This document shows, one piece after another, positions 1 to 11,960 of a stretch of DNA of 64,000 nucleotides (position 1 is the first letter of the stretch; each line of letters opens with the position of its first letter). The translations under genes and the position numbers were made by a program. The DNA is taken from contig JAWZSP010000006.1 of assembly GCA_034401135.1 (NCBI GenBank), positions 3,596,001 through 3,660,000 of the forward strand, written 5' to 3'. The stretch comes from Volutella citrinella (lineage: Eukaryota > Ascomycota > Sordariomycetes > Hypocreales > Nectriaceae). The notes below the pieces were generated by a model. It had not been told where the DNA came from and did no database searches. It saw only the letters and a list, made by a program, of their open reading frames with translations.

Positions 1-2
1 CG

Positions 3-931
3 GATTGGTCCAACTTTGGCCTGCACGCCCCCCGGCCCGAGATCATTATCCAGCGATGTGCCTGGGCCGGTGGCGTCAAGCAGCTCAACCTGGCTGTCGA
101 GGACCGAGTTGTCATCTTGGAAGGGCCGGACAAGGGCAAGATCGATCGCATCAAGTCTATCAATGTCCAGGGTGGATTTGTCACACTCGAGAAGCACCAC
201 CGCGTACGTTCCTGCATTTGACGAGAATGCATACCCCTCTAACTCTTGGATAGGCCATGTCTGCCGGCATGTTTGGAAACGACGCTCGATCATCGCCCAT
301 GCCCATCTCGATCGGGTCGATCCGCCTCGTTTACCCCATTACCAACCCCGAGACTGGCATCACGCGAGACGTCATCATCAACCAGCTCAAGGCCGCCCCC
401 CCCAACATGCAGTCCCAAAATATGACACACGACCGATGGGAGTACGGCAACAAGTGGGACCGTGTGGTTCCCGGTCTCAACGTGGTGATCCCCTGGCCCG
501 AGGTTCAAGCCCCCGAGTTCGAGCCCACCGCCGCAGACACCCTCCGTGAGCAGGTCGAGGAGCGAACTTTCTACTACAACCTTCTCTCCCCCCCCATGCC
601 CGAACCTGTGCTCGACGAATTGCGCAACAAGTACTCCAGGTTCCGAACCCGTCACGAGGCTTGGTACGTCGAGAAGAAGGAGGCCGAGGCCAATGCATCA
701 AGGGCCCGCCAACAGGCTCTACTCTCTATGCAGACGCCTCTCGAGGAGTACCATGCCAAACAGAAGGAGCTCCGGGCTGCCCGTGGCGAGCCTGAGCTCA
801 CGGAGGAGATGTTGGAGAAGCTAGGCGCTATTGTATTTGAGAAGAAGCAGGCTGCGCTTAAGATGGCTGGGCTGTCAGAAGTTCCTACTGCGGATTCCAA
901 GGCAGAATCATCTACGCCACCTTCGCAATAG
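3..931 (+). CDS. MRPL40: Mitochondrial large-subunit ribosomal protein uL24m (MRPL40-like), 5' partial
   Basis: Structural protein of the mitochondrial large ribosomal subunit. Two exons are visible, 3-203 and 254-931, joined in phase 0 over a 50-base intron (GTACGT donor, TAG acceptor). The first exon, already open at the window edge, carries a KOW motif typical of L24 (VVILEGPDKGKIDRIKS). The second continues with the conserved block RLVYPITNPETG and the VVPGLNVVIPWP segment, then a charged helical C-terminal tail (about residues 160-290 of the visible part) seen in fungal uL24m. The true start lies left of the window. Homology is recognised by motif, so the family call is firm. The exact yeast name is by analogy. 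Confidence 0.88.
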
Positions 932-1136
932 GCAAATGGGGGGAATGGGGTTGGATGGAATGTTTGACAGCGATGTGGGTGCCCGACGAGGTGCCAACCA
1001 TGTATAATTATCTGTGTGTAACATTGTACATCACAAGGCGCAAATTAGACGCAAAATTTCCTACCCAGATGAAATGCTTGTCAAAGTTATGCATCTATTC
1101 ACACGAATGTAATGCTACTGGAACCTGGCGTTTTCG
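932..1136. other. Short 3' flank of the uL24m gene
   Basis: AT-richer spacer that should contain the uL24m 3' UTR and poly(A) site. No gene or repeat was seen. Confidence 0.5.
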
Positions 1137-1399
1137 TCAACTTCGACTTGGCGGCACCTCAAGCAATGAGTGTAAACTGATCGGCTGACCAGCATTCAAG
1201 CCGCCAATAAGCGAAAAAAAGCATTCCAGCGGATTGGTAAAAGCTTCCAACAAGGGTTCGTTGTATGGGGTAGTCGCAGATGTATCGGTACCTGCATCAC
1301 CACTAGGAACCGACCAAGCTGGCACCATGCTGGCTCGGACTGGTGACAAAAACAAGGACGATGTTGAGAGGGCAGTTGCATCCGGCACAGAAGCGGGGA

Positions 1400-1990
1400 G
1401 GGTGGGGTTATTGTTGTTGGTGCTGCTGCTGTTGTTGTTGTTGTAGATGTTGTTCTGGATGCTGTTGTAGTTGTGGTTGTAGATGTGGTTGTAGCTGCGC
1501 TTGCAGCTGTTGGTGCAGTGGTTGGTGCAGTGGTTGTTGCAGCTGTTGTTGTAGCTGTTGTCGTAACCGTTGTTCCCGCTGTAGCTGTCGCTGTCGCTGC
1601 TGTTGCTCAAGCTGAAGCAGTACCTGCTGCTGTTCTTGCTCTAGCTGTTGCAGTCGTTGCTTTACATGTTGCAGTTCCTGCTGGAGCTGTTGCTGTTGAT
1701 AATGGTGTTGCTGCTGCATATGATAGAACTGGACCTGCTGACCTTGCTGGAGCTGTTGGTATTGTTGGAGCTGTTGATGTTGCTGGAGCTGTTGATGTTG
1801 CTGGAGCTGTTGATGTTGCTGGAGCTGTTGGTCTTGATGGAGCCCCTGAGACTGCTAGAACCGGAGCCGTTGGCCTTGCTGGAGCTGTGGATGTTGCTGG
1901 AGATATCGATGTTGCTGGGGAAATCGATGTTGCTCGATCTGTCGATGTTGCTGGAGGTGTTGCTGGAGGTGCTGCAGGGGTCCACCCGAC
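1400..1990. repeat. Imperfect CAG/CTG-type triplet tract
   Basis: About 590 bases built of degenerate trinucleotides (plus strand GTTGTT, GCTGTT, GATGTTGCTGGAGCT). A unit of about 18 bases, reading GTTGATGTTGCTGGAGCT, recurs several times around 1755-1830. The triplet periodicity keeps several frames open on both strands, giving poly-Gln, poly-Asn/Ser and Ala/Val-rich translations. Open frames here are therefore weak evidence for coding. Confidence 0.9.
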
Positions 1991-2176
1991 AATCGACCCG
2001 GGCTATGGATCTCCCTACAGACGGCACTCGTCAGCTTGGGATGCAGAACGAAGGAGGACCTGGCCAAGTATAACGTACTCTTTGATGTCAGGCTCGGAAG
2101 ATGGTCTGATTCCGGAGGCTGGCTCTAGATCAGCCGGCGCGCGCCCTCCTGAGTCCGATGCTGGAAACCGAAACAT
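1408..2176 (-). pseudogene. Glutamine-rich reading frame, interrupted; probable broken or mis-spliced polyQ gene
   Basis: On the minus strand an ATG at 2176 begins a short non-repetitive segment (MFRFPASDSGGRAPAD). It runs into a very good intron at 2078-2015 (GTACGT donor, GCTGAC branch point, CTGTAG acceptor, 64 bases). Splicing keeps frame into a glutamine-rich stretch of LQQHQQ-type repeats. That stretch meets TAG at 1857-1855, and the same frame resumes immediately with CAG and stays glutamine-rich to a TAA at 1410-1408. Both stops differ from Gln codons by one C-to-T change. Downstream, another minus-strand frame (about 1400-1137) reads as ordinary non-repetitive protein, so frame drift in the repeat is possible. 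I do not recognise a family. It may be a pseudogene, a gene with further introns, or an assembly error in a repeat. Confidence 0.35.
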
Positions 2177-2291
2177 TGGCGGCGGTCTTGGAGTGACGGG
2201 ATCTCGTAAAGATATTGGCGTCAAGTGCCTGCAGTGCAGAGAAGCACAAGCACAAATGACCTCAGTTTGTCAGACTCAGTGTTGTGCATGA

Positions 2292-5200
2292 GCCAATGGT
2301 AAACGTGTAAACTCCAGTCGCGATAAATGGATGGGATGGTGTACTATTGGGGTTGAAGGCCAATTTGCTGAGAGGATAGAGGGCAAAAGACAAAATAGAC
2401 TAGTATGAAGTGAATCGAGTTGCTTGTGCTTCCGGAATCCGGAAACCGGAGGGAGGGATGTGGTATGCTCTTGTCTTCCTTCTGTTCAATGGCATGGAAG
2501 GCTCAACCGGCGCAGCCTTGCGTGTCGTTGCTGAACACTGGCTGGCACCTCTATAACATGCCACCCCCGCTGTGACCGTTACGAGGCTGTGAGCCCACCC
2601 AAGGCTACGGCCTCCCAGCGATTAAGTGATTTTGTGATGTACGGTCGTGCACAATAGACGTCAACTTGGTCGGCAACCAGCTCCTCCGATCCCATCCATG
2701 TCACTCATCAGGCTCGAGGCCGCAGAAGAAGAGGAAACAGGTAAGATTGTCACTTGCGCGTCCTAGAGCTCATAGAGTACCCGATGAAGCGGAAATAAGC
2801 TGTCTGCACCTACCTGGGTATGGGCTAGACGCCCGAGTCCAATAAGGGAGTCGATTCTTTCGAGATGGTGGGATGCCAACACCAACTACAGGACGAGCTC
2901 TTGGAGCCCCGCGTTTACACCACAATGGACTGGAAGTAGTAATCCACACCGCCAGTGCTAACGCAACGCTTCTTGTAAGTGAGCACTATCACGGCATGTC
3001 CTACGTTACCCAGTCCTGTCGGGGCTGTTAAATATCATCGTCCTATGCTCGGCCAAAAGGAATAGGGCAGAATCTAAGGTTTATGGTACTGACGACACAC
3101 AGATGACCACGAATTGGTCTCGAACATCGCTCTGTGACTCTGGCCCGCCATGTTGCCAATTAAGTTGACATATGGCGTGGCTGGGGCGCAGTCTTCTGGA
3201 AGGGCGGTCAAGGGGTAAGTAGACTCTTAATACCGCCGCTTATGCCGAGCGTGGGTGTTCCAAGGCCTTGGGTGGTGGTATCCTGTGATGTGCCGGGTTG
3301 CCTATCTGGGTCGGCGCGCATATTGGTCGCATAAAGGGCCTCCCGGCTCCCCAACTTGGAGCAGCCGGCATCGACGGCGGGTGTGTAATAGCAAGCGACC
3401 GGCCAATTGATATTCAGCCTTACCCCCATGCTCAGACATCTTCGAGGTCCTATCGATGTGCCACCCATCTCCCAGGGTCATGCTCTTCGAATCCTGAAGC
3501 CTGATGATCATTAACTGCGGGCACAACTTGTCCAGGGCCGATCGTTGACTCGACTAGGACCGGTGAGCAGTGTAACAGAAGAGACCGCCAGTACGCGGGG
3601 TGCAGGTGGAATGTGTCTTGCGAAAAGAAATAGCAGCTTCCCTCCTGGACATTTCGCGGTGGAGGTGGAAGACCATCCATCGGAAAGTATCAGGGGCGCG
3701 GAGTCCAACAAAGTTTGGCAGAGACTCACGTTTCTTTTTCATGCACATGCACGGATTTGCCATGTTTGGGAGTGAGAAAGTTCCGACACGGATGTGGCTG
3801 GGATGCAGCCTGCAGTGTGTCTAGGATTCGGCATGCCGCAGCACCGATTTATTTCGGAAATTGATGTCGAGTGCAGGATATTAGACTTTATTCCCCAGAG
3901 GCGTCCACACGGCGTGGCACATCCATCAGGCCATTTGTGACAGAAGCAGTATAACGCAGCCTAGGCTGATGCCTATGGCAATGGCCATTTGCTGGGCTCT
4001 GAGACATGGAGTCGTCTAGGCTGGGGCCGTTGGCGCTGTGCATCAGCCTCGAGAGCGTGGACCATGAGGTGTCGACCAGTGCTTGATCGCAGTTTTTTTT
4101 CCCGCCCGCGGAGCGTGCTATGACGGCGAATCCCCGGTATCTGGAAGTGACACAGTTGATATGTCAGTTAAAGAACTCTGTAGTCTCAAGCCTATGCCGA
4201 GGACCATGGCCGTGGCCAATCAACTCTTGTGCAGAGTTGCATCCGCACGGGGACTACTTCATTGATGCGGTACAGCCCTGTACGATATTCCCTCGTGAGT
4301 AGCTTGAAAGGAGGTGCGGCTCTGCACCAGCGGTGAAACCCTTGCGTTTTGAGGGCGGTGGAGATGCGTCGTTGTGGCCGCTGGCGTCATCCCTCCTGGT
4401 GGCTGATCCTCAGATATCGCATGGACTCGGAGATCGCAGGGACTGGGAATGGAACATGCCGACGCCTAGACTCGGCGAAAGACTTGGCCGCTGCTGGCCG
4501 CCTTAGCGACTGGTTAGTGGGTGGCCTCAAAATCTCTGGGCGGACAGGCTAGGGTGGGATTGCAATCACAGCTCGGTTGCCCTGAGCACCACGGAGGATG
4601 GCGCAGTTGCTGTGTCGAAATGGCGGTATGGTGAGGAGGAAGTTGATCCCTTGTTAGTGCAAACCTTGGCTGCCACCTTCGTACTGCTGCCGCCTCGCGT
4701 GTGCTGCAATTCTTCTTACTCGCGTCGTGGGGGGGAAGTGATGTGGATGGTTTCACAGGCAAGAGAGGAGGGCGAATAAAGTCCAAGTTCTTATTGAGGT
4801 CATCAAGGGTCCAAGGCAGGCATCGTGGGCAGGAACGCCCCGGGCCCGCCCCGCTAACCCGCTACAAGTTTCACCCCCACCAAACGCTCCACCAGTTGGC
4901 AGTGTGCCAATGACTGCGATATCCCATCCGGGGAAGTCCTAACCGAACAGGGCAGACGTCAGCGCTCTTTGGGCCTAGCCAATAGGTGATACCCACTATA
5001 AGACTTATGAATGCAGGAATATCATGGCTTGTTTAACATACATTTATTTAGCTATACACCAACTTCTCTGCCCACGCCTGCTGGCTGAAATGGCTTTCCC
5101 TTGTGCATTCAGCCACGTCCCTCCACCTTCTCGCCTGACTCCGCACCCGCCTGGCGTGGACCCGGGGCGGCGATGGGTAGGGCGGTGCCGGGCGCTGGGG

Positions 5201-6950
5201 AGGCGTAGGGTGTCGCTCTGGAGAAGGGCGGTTCTCCAAAACTGTGCCCCATTGACCGCTGGAGCAACCGTTCTGAGAGCGAGCTACTAGTGTCGTAGAG
5301 GTATCTATCAAGCATTGGCCCAACGGTGCCGGTAGAAGAACTTGAGGCAGAGTATAAGCGGAGTTCCCGTTACGGGGACCAACCCGTGAGTTAATTACCC
5401 TTTGTTACCACTGATTTGCGATGCGTCGAGCGGTGAAGGAGTCATTGTGGTTTAGCTGTTGGAGAGCTGGGGCTAGACCGGGAAGATAGAGATGAGTAAC
5501 AAGTTGATAGAGGCTCAAAGAGATTGTTCATCTCATGAGGAGCTCGCACTAGCAATGAGGAGCAGGCATGCCGCGTTGCTGGATTCTGGGATGCAAATGG
5601 AGAAGGGGACGAGGACTATTTATGTCCGTCGGGGATGTCGAGATACCGCATGCAACATCGCGCTTTTGAGAAGCAGTCCTGCAGAAGACGGCCCGGGCAT
5701 CTGGACAGACCCACTGGACAGACCGAGTCGATTCCGTGAAAGCAGACCCACGTCGAAAGCATGTCAGGGAGTAAGGATGTGCTCGAGACCTTGGAGTGTG
5801 CAGGGTTTGTGATGGAGGGCCAACCAAGGGAGAGTAGGGGGGGTGGGGAGGAAAAGGCTGAAAGCTGCCTCGCCCGCGGCTCTGCTGAGACAACAAAATG
5901 GAACGCAACTGGGTCGATACGGCCGCCTTTTTCTTTTTACGCAGACTTCCTAGCCACGCGGAGTGCTGCAAAGGCCCTTGTCGGACGAGCGGAGCAACAC
6001 CCACGCGAATACCCCCCGTTGTGCTATTTTATTGACGCGCCGCGGGGTGCGGCTTGTTGCCGCTTGAGGCAACAGTGCCTCGCTGTTATATTGGAAAGGT
6101 GTGTACTATTCCGGAGAGATCTGATCTCGTATCCCGTGGACGCGCTCGCGTGGGGTGGGGGTCCAGGCCAAAACTCATTGATATATTACTCCGTGGCGAG
6201 GTGTGTGACCCCCTGACGAGTCTAGCATGCAGTTGACGGCCGTCTCTCCTGCATCCTGTGCCATGTTGTAGCAAGGGGCCCCCTGATATTAGGCTTAAAA
6301 TCCGTGAGGTCCGAATTCCAAGACGCGCGGGCGCGGCGCAATGAGCTTGCACCCACGCTCAAGTCATGAACGGGGGTCACAAATTGTGCAACTATGACAA
6401 ACGTTGGAGTGTATGTGGCTGTTAGATGAGCATGTTTTACTCATCCTCTGTATTTCACGAGGACGAGCAATGGACCGTCCAAATTACAGACCATCTGCCA
6501 GTATCGGGCCATCAAGGACTTGTAGCGGTGTTTCTGGCGCGTCTTACATGGAGGTTATGTAGGGGAGAGATGACTAGACGAGCCTCGGCTACGTTGGCGG
6601 AAGAAAGCCTCATTACTTTCGCGACCTATCAAGCCCAGCTGTCCCCATGTCGACCGAGCTAAAAATGCACCGAATGGCATGGTATGAGGCAGTTTTGACA
6701 TGCAGAGAATAACTGCGACATTTTACAAGTCTCACGGGACCCGGAGGACTCGGTCAGCTATGACGATCCTTGTCGAATGCTCACCTATCGAATCGCGGCC
6801 CGAGCGCAGAAGAAAAGCTACAAGAAACGCTTGCTATGAAGTACCGGGGTCTATCATCGTATCACTGGGATGGTCACCAGAGCAAGGCGGGGAGGGGTGC
6901 GGAGGGCACTATACTCACTCGCGTGAGCAAACATTGCCTTCCCGACTAGG
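2292..6950. other. Gene-poor region, left part
   Basis: About 4.7 kb in which only short, uncharacteristic open frames (under about 150 codons) occur on either strand. I see no family motif, no convincing exon chain, no tRNA or 5S rRNA, and no transposase or reverse-transcriptase motif. Base composition is mixed and not obviously AT-skewed, so strong RIP is not apparent. Locally GC-rich patches occur near 5150-5220. Confidence 0.6.
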
Positions 6951-6951
6951 G

Positions 6952-7093
6952 GTTGTTCGACAGAATTCCTCGTCTGGAGGTCGAACCAGGTAACCACCAG
7001 TTTGGTTACCTAGTTCGACCGCAACTAGCTTAGTTCGACCACAATTGGTGGTTACCTGGTTCGACCACAACTGGGGGTTTGTTCGACAGAATA
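6952..7093. repeat. TTCGAC motif cluster with perfect 21-bp inverted repeat
   Basis: Inverted-repeat arms at 6979-6999 and 7046-7066 are perfect reverse complements (right arm core GGTTACCTGGTTCGACC). Between them lies a one-mismatch copy of the right-arm core at 7004-7020 and a further TAGTTCGACCACAA at 7031-7044. Outside the arms are near-identical direct repeats containing TGTTCGACAGAAT, at 6954-6966 and 7080-7092. In all, the hexamer TTCGAC or its complement occurs six times in about 140 bases. It is not coding. It could be a protein-binding array, a hairpin-forming element or a fragment of a small mobile element. Confidence 0.85.
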
Positions 7094-8860
7094 CCCCCCC
7101 TCCTCCACTTCCAGGGAACAAGTTCAGCCACATAAGGCAAGGTCAGTAGCCCAGAATCTTCTCCCGCTACAGTAGCATGTATAACGTCAATTTAATCTGC
7201 CGCGTGGCTCGGAACGCAGATGCAGAAGGAACGCCAATTGCAACTTATATGCACGTACTGGATGCTCTGAGTAGCCTCTGAGACTCAGACTTGCAATCAT
7301 CTATCATAAAAGGCACACTCAAACTTAAAAGCGGTACAGATGGCTCCAACACACACCAAAAGGACCACCTGCGGAGGAGGACCTCTACGATGCAGGTTGT
7401 CCAGTGTAGAGATTGAAGTAGGGACAGACTCTCGAGAGATTAGGCGCACGGGTTCTTCCAAGGTGCCACACACGCACAGGGAAGACGGGAAATAACAATC
7501 TCGGTTGTCTGTTGGAGCTTCAAAGGAGAGGAGAGGAGAGTTGGGGCGTCAAAGGGCGAGGCCGTCGTTCAATCACATACAGCACCCAGGTCAAGGTGCA
7601 TGTGGCTTGGGCGTGTCTGGCGTTGCTTGGCAAGAGAGGAGTAGGAAATGGCCATAATCCAACTCATGCAGGGAAGAGTCTCATTCACATTTGACAATCC
7701 CGTGCTGCGACCGGACTCTTGGTAGGGCAGAGAACGCCAAGTGGTGACAGGCTGTAACATTCTGATACGTCAACTCCATGTATTGCAGTTGAGTATTACG
7801 CTCGCATGGCCTCGGTCGGGCAAATTGAGCATGCATGACACAAATGCTGGAACTCGGATACCTCGTTTATTATTCAAGGGCGGAATCTGACAGCTTTTCG
7901 TGAGAGTGATCTGATGAAGTTGCGTGCTGCCGAGGATGATCGGGTGAGGGCGTTGAGGCTGCAAAAAGCAAGACTACCCGGGGGGGTGCCATTACTCGGA
8001 AATGGGATCACGCAGCAAGACTTTTCCATTGTTTTGTATATTCAAAACGAACAGGTCGTTTCTTCCTCTGCGAATTTTGAGGCCCAGTGCCGGCGTGATG
8101 CCGTTGTGATGCATCACATTTATCGCGTTACCCATCATATATCTTGACTGGCTCTACTGCACTGGATGGCCGGGCTGAGACAAATCCCACAAATTAGCTC
8201 GATCGGCGAGAAGCATCGGGAAGAACCGATCAAGATTACGCCCCGAGGCGGGAACACATGGACCGCACCGAGCCTTGCTAGGCTGACAAGGGGTTCCATC
8301 CTTCTTCCTCTTTTTCCCTCCACCGTTTGACAGCGTTAGTGGCCGTTTCCTCCCCATGGACGGCGCGTCCCCTTCAACCCTTGGGACGACAAATGGGACG
8401 CTCAGTCCTCTGGACACTCTGCTGAACTCCATTGCTGACGTCTTGGCATGTCGGTGGCTGCCATCCAACAGTAATCCACCAGTGCCCGCTCAAGTGTTGA
8501 GATGATAGAAGAGGTGTCCTTTGGTTCAAACTTCTAGCAATCAATTGTTTCATTATCTTGGCTTGCTGTGGTCGCTCGCACATGCTCCTGTTGTCGTATC
8601 GGCTAGTGGGTCTGATGGCAACGCGATAGGTATACCGTACTTGCTCATCGATGGATAAAGCAGGCGTTCCTGAATTGAGGAAGTGTCGTATATGAAGACT
8701 CCAAGCATTCCAACTTGTCTGGGGCAACTGCGAGTTAACAATCTGGCAGGACAACGATGTGTGGGAACCACCCACTGATTGCATGCTTCAGGGTTGGTTG
8801 CAGTGGCAGTGTTGGAAATAGAAGTAGTGGGCATGTTGGCGATATATTGGTTGAAGCTAT

Positions 8861-8884
8861 GACGTGTGGGAAGACGTGTGGGAA
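8861..8884. repeat. 12-bp perfect tandem duplication
   Basis: GACGTGTGGGAA occurs twice head-to-tail with no spacer in otherwise unique non-coding sequence. Confidence 0.9.
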
Positions 8885-11108
8885 TATGACCACGGCTGCA
8901 GGCTAGTTCCGCGATGCTGGGAATGAAGACATGAGCGTGACAACATGCGGGAACGCGGGTATTTATTATTGGCGAGGAGCCGGGCCTTTGGATCGGTATC
9001 CGGCATTCTGAGAAGCGAGGTAGAGCAGCTTCACCAATACCACATTCCGGTCGCTTTCCACCAGACGTAGTAGCTGATCCGGCCTCAGGGGCACTGAGGC
9101 GTCTGTGTGCTGGTAAGCCTTGGGATCGTGCAACCAGGGCGTTGCATCGTCAGCTGGAGTCGCAATCCCGGAATCTCATAGAGGGTCACAAGAAAAAGCA
9201 AAAAACGAAGCAGCTGACTGGGGGCCCAGAGTATTGCAGGGCCCGGTAGCCTGGTGATGCGGCCCTTAGGTTGCATCGACAGAGAAGCGCGTCGAGGGGC
9301 TCCTGGTCCGGAGACAGGGCCGGGCCTCTGGTTCAGACCAATACAAACACCGTTCAATGCGACGTGATATGTAGCTATCTCGCATTTTCTCTCTACTCGG
9401 GCGGAGTGCCTGCATCGTTGGCAAACACGGGGCCAACTTGCGCATGTGTCTGCATCATGATCGGCTTCGCAGGACCAGCATTCCAGGTTACACAATGCTC
9501 TGGTAAACAGGTGCCTGAATATTGTATACCAGCAGATCCCGGTGAGCAAGGACGTCATACACGCGCATCAAGGACTGGCTGTCAGCACACCGCGCGGTTG
9601 GCTGATTCGAGGTTTGCCTGTATGAAGGATGAAGATGCGCGGCGTTCTGCCACTCAACAGGACAACTAAAGAGAGCTGTCTGATCTGCAACTCCTAATGC
9701 TTCATGAGGGACAGCCCCCTTTGCGTACAGGTCTCTGTGCGCATCTTTGATGCAACACACGAGACGGAGAGAGACACCAAAGTCCTGCGTTAGTAGGTCC
9801 AAGCTAAAAATATGCAATGTGCCAGAGCTGCTCATGCTCAATGGCCCGACCAAGTCCTCTGGGTTGGCCGATCTGGCCTTCTAGAAGCCAGTACAGACGA
9901 AGCCACGCTGCAGTGGAACCCATCCACAGCGTGGGACTGACATGGTTGGTGTTTCATGAAGCGGAGACCGGGAAGCCCTCCAGTGCTTCTAGAAATACCA
10001 CCATCCAGGGTCATCATGTGGGCCCCCGCGTCAGCCCTCTGAACGATATGGGCGCCATTATGCCTCTGTGGATATTACGTGGCCGCCCTGAGAGGCCAAC
10101 CGCGACAAGGGACTTCCCTGCACGGAGGGCCAACTGATCAATATTGCGGCTCGAGCGTTCGAGCTGAAGCGACCTTCCTCTCTGGGCAGGTAAGTCTGTC
10201 TTCCAAGAGATAGCCTGTGCCTAGCTTACAGGATGACAGCGGCGCTCCTGTGCACTGCGAGACGGTTCCGGCTTTCGATGACACCTGGATCGGCCATGCT
10301 CATGGCCGTGCGTCAGACCGGGAGCGAACAGGGGATGATCATGTTGGGGCCCGCGAGGTTTGGGGACTTGGTCCAGCGTCATTGGTGTAGTCGAGAAGCT
10401 GATTGACGCGCAATACAATTGGAGCCTCCAGGCTTCATCATCCGTCGACGTGCGGAGAGTCTAAATTCTCACACCTTCATGTAGAGAACGAGCATACAGA
10501 AGGCTGAAACATGCGGAGATGGGCGAGGCGGGTTCCTTCATCTTTGTGTGACATGCGTTGACTCCGAGGCAGCGTTTGCGCACTTCGGTGATACCCGGCG
10601 GTAGTGACTCGGCAAGTCTCATTGTGGCCGGTGATTTATTGGTTTCTTCACGGCAAAGTCTCATCCCTCGAATCGATGGATGGACCATTTTCCTGGGGCT
10701 TGCAACCTGAACGATTAATCTCCTTCGCGTTAGCCGTTTCCGATGCCATATTGTTGACACAATAGGATTAGGGCCGTCTTGAAGTTGATTCAGTGTTGTC
10801 TGAGAGGCATTGGATAGGCAGAAGACTAACCCTTGAATGAGAACAGTACGTAGAATATAAAATACTGGGTATAAATAAATGCACAAGGGTTTTCGCGAAG
10901 GCCAACGCTGTATTGCCATCGACGAGCTGTGGGTACGACCGTTGTGTCACCTATTGCTATTAGTTGCAGAAGTATTATAACGAGTATTGGAGAGCCATAC
11001 ACCTGCACGTGCGATGAGTAAACCATCATTGGCATCTGAATAAGATAATATGGCAGAGACTTGGTGTCGTAGATGCCGCTTGCATCACAAGACGTTCTAC
11101 AGCAAAAA

Positions 11109-11157
11109 CATAGTACCTGGGGCTATTTGGGAAGCGCTCTTCCGCAAAGGTACTATG
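11109..11157. repeat. Nested inverted repeat (hairpin)
   Basis: CATAGTACCT at 11109-11118 pairs perfectly with AGGTACTATG at 11148-11157. Inside the loop GGAAG and CTTCC flank CGCT as a second 5-bp stem. The element is non-coding and of unknown function. Confidence 0.75.
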
Positions 11158-11960
11158 TCTCTCGGCCAGTCAAGGTATATTAGGGTACCTAATATTGGTG
11201 TTGGGAAGAGGAAGGCTAGCGATGAGGTGATACGGATCTCGCGACCGTCATTCAAGGCCACGAGGCTATCGGCTTCTTCATCCGCCTGGAGGCTTATATG
11301 CTGCAATCCCCCGATGTCGATACAACCCTGTTCAAGCACATAGTCGGAGATCTCAGAGGCCCCCTCGGCAGCACAGCAAATAAGCCTGATGCCGCCATGA
11401 GGAGTGGACTGGGTCCGCCAAACTGCTCAAGGCCAACGACCCAGCCGGGGACGTTTACGAAAGCAGACTTTGAACAGCTGTAGTAGACCAAACCATGGCA
11501 TTCGATCCAGCCAGGCTTTCGAGAAACCACCCGCCACCGGCCGCAATTACCACCATTCTCTCACTTACACCAGATGGACATACGTCGGTTTTGGCTCCAT
11601 GGACCCACTGAGCCAGCGGGAGTTAGCGAGCCCCGCAGTGTCGAACAGCCGTTTGGGGAGGGCGTGTGGCGAGTGATTGAAACGGTGTGATGCAGTACCC
11701 AAGCTTCTTTTCAAAAACAGATTGTCGTCTGTCGATCTTGGATGAACTAGCCGTATAAGGCCTTGTCATGGGTGGGCACTCTTCATGTTAACACCCGTGA
11801 CCAGAGACAATCGTAGCTGAGTTCTGATAGGGTTTCCTATAAGTGGTAGACGACTGTTTTTATTACTGTTCGTACATTGTATCTGTCCATGCCATCTGAT
11901 CCGCAGTCTCGCAGATTCCCATTTCTAGAACCATTCCAGACTCCTATAATACATACAAAA

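Larger units (their letters stand above)
7094..11960. other. Gene-poor region, right part
   Basis: About 4.9 kb with no recognisable gene. Small features include a 12-base perfect tandem duplication (GACGTGTGGGAA) at 8861-8884, a GGAGA-type microsatellite near 7525 and a nested inverted repeat at 11109-11157. Open frames on both strands are short and lack family signatures. The last 300 bases should contain the 3' UTR of the minus-strand peptidase gene that ends at 11961. Confidence 0.6.

Noticed and set aside
1473..2291. Plus-strand open frame of about 270 codons, Ala/Val/Asp-rich
   Set aside because: It exists because the triplet tract avoids stops in several frames. It begins with a non-ATG codon and has no family features.
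9085..9558. Minus-strand open frame with a Cys-rich run (CWSCEADHD...CQRC)
   Set aside because: Cys/His spacing fits no zinc family, no ATG-led exon chain is present and the rest reads as random sequence.
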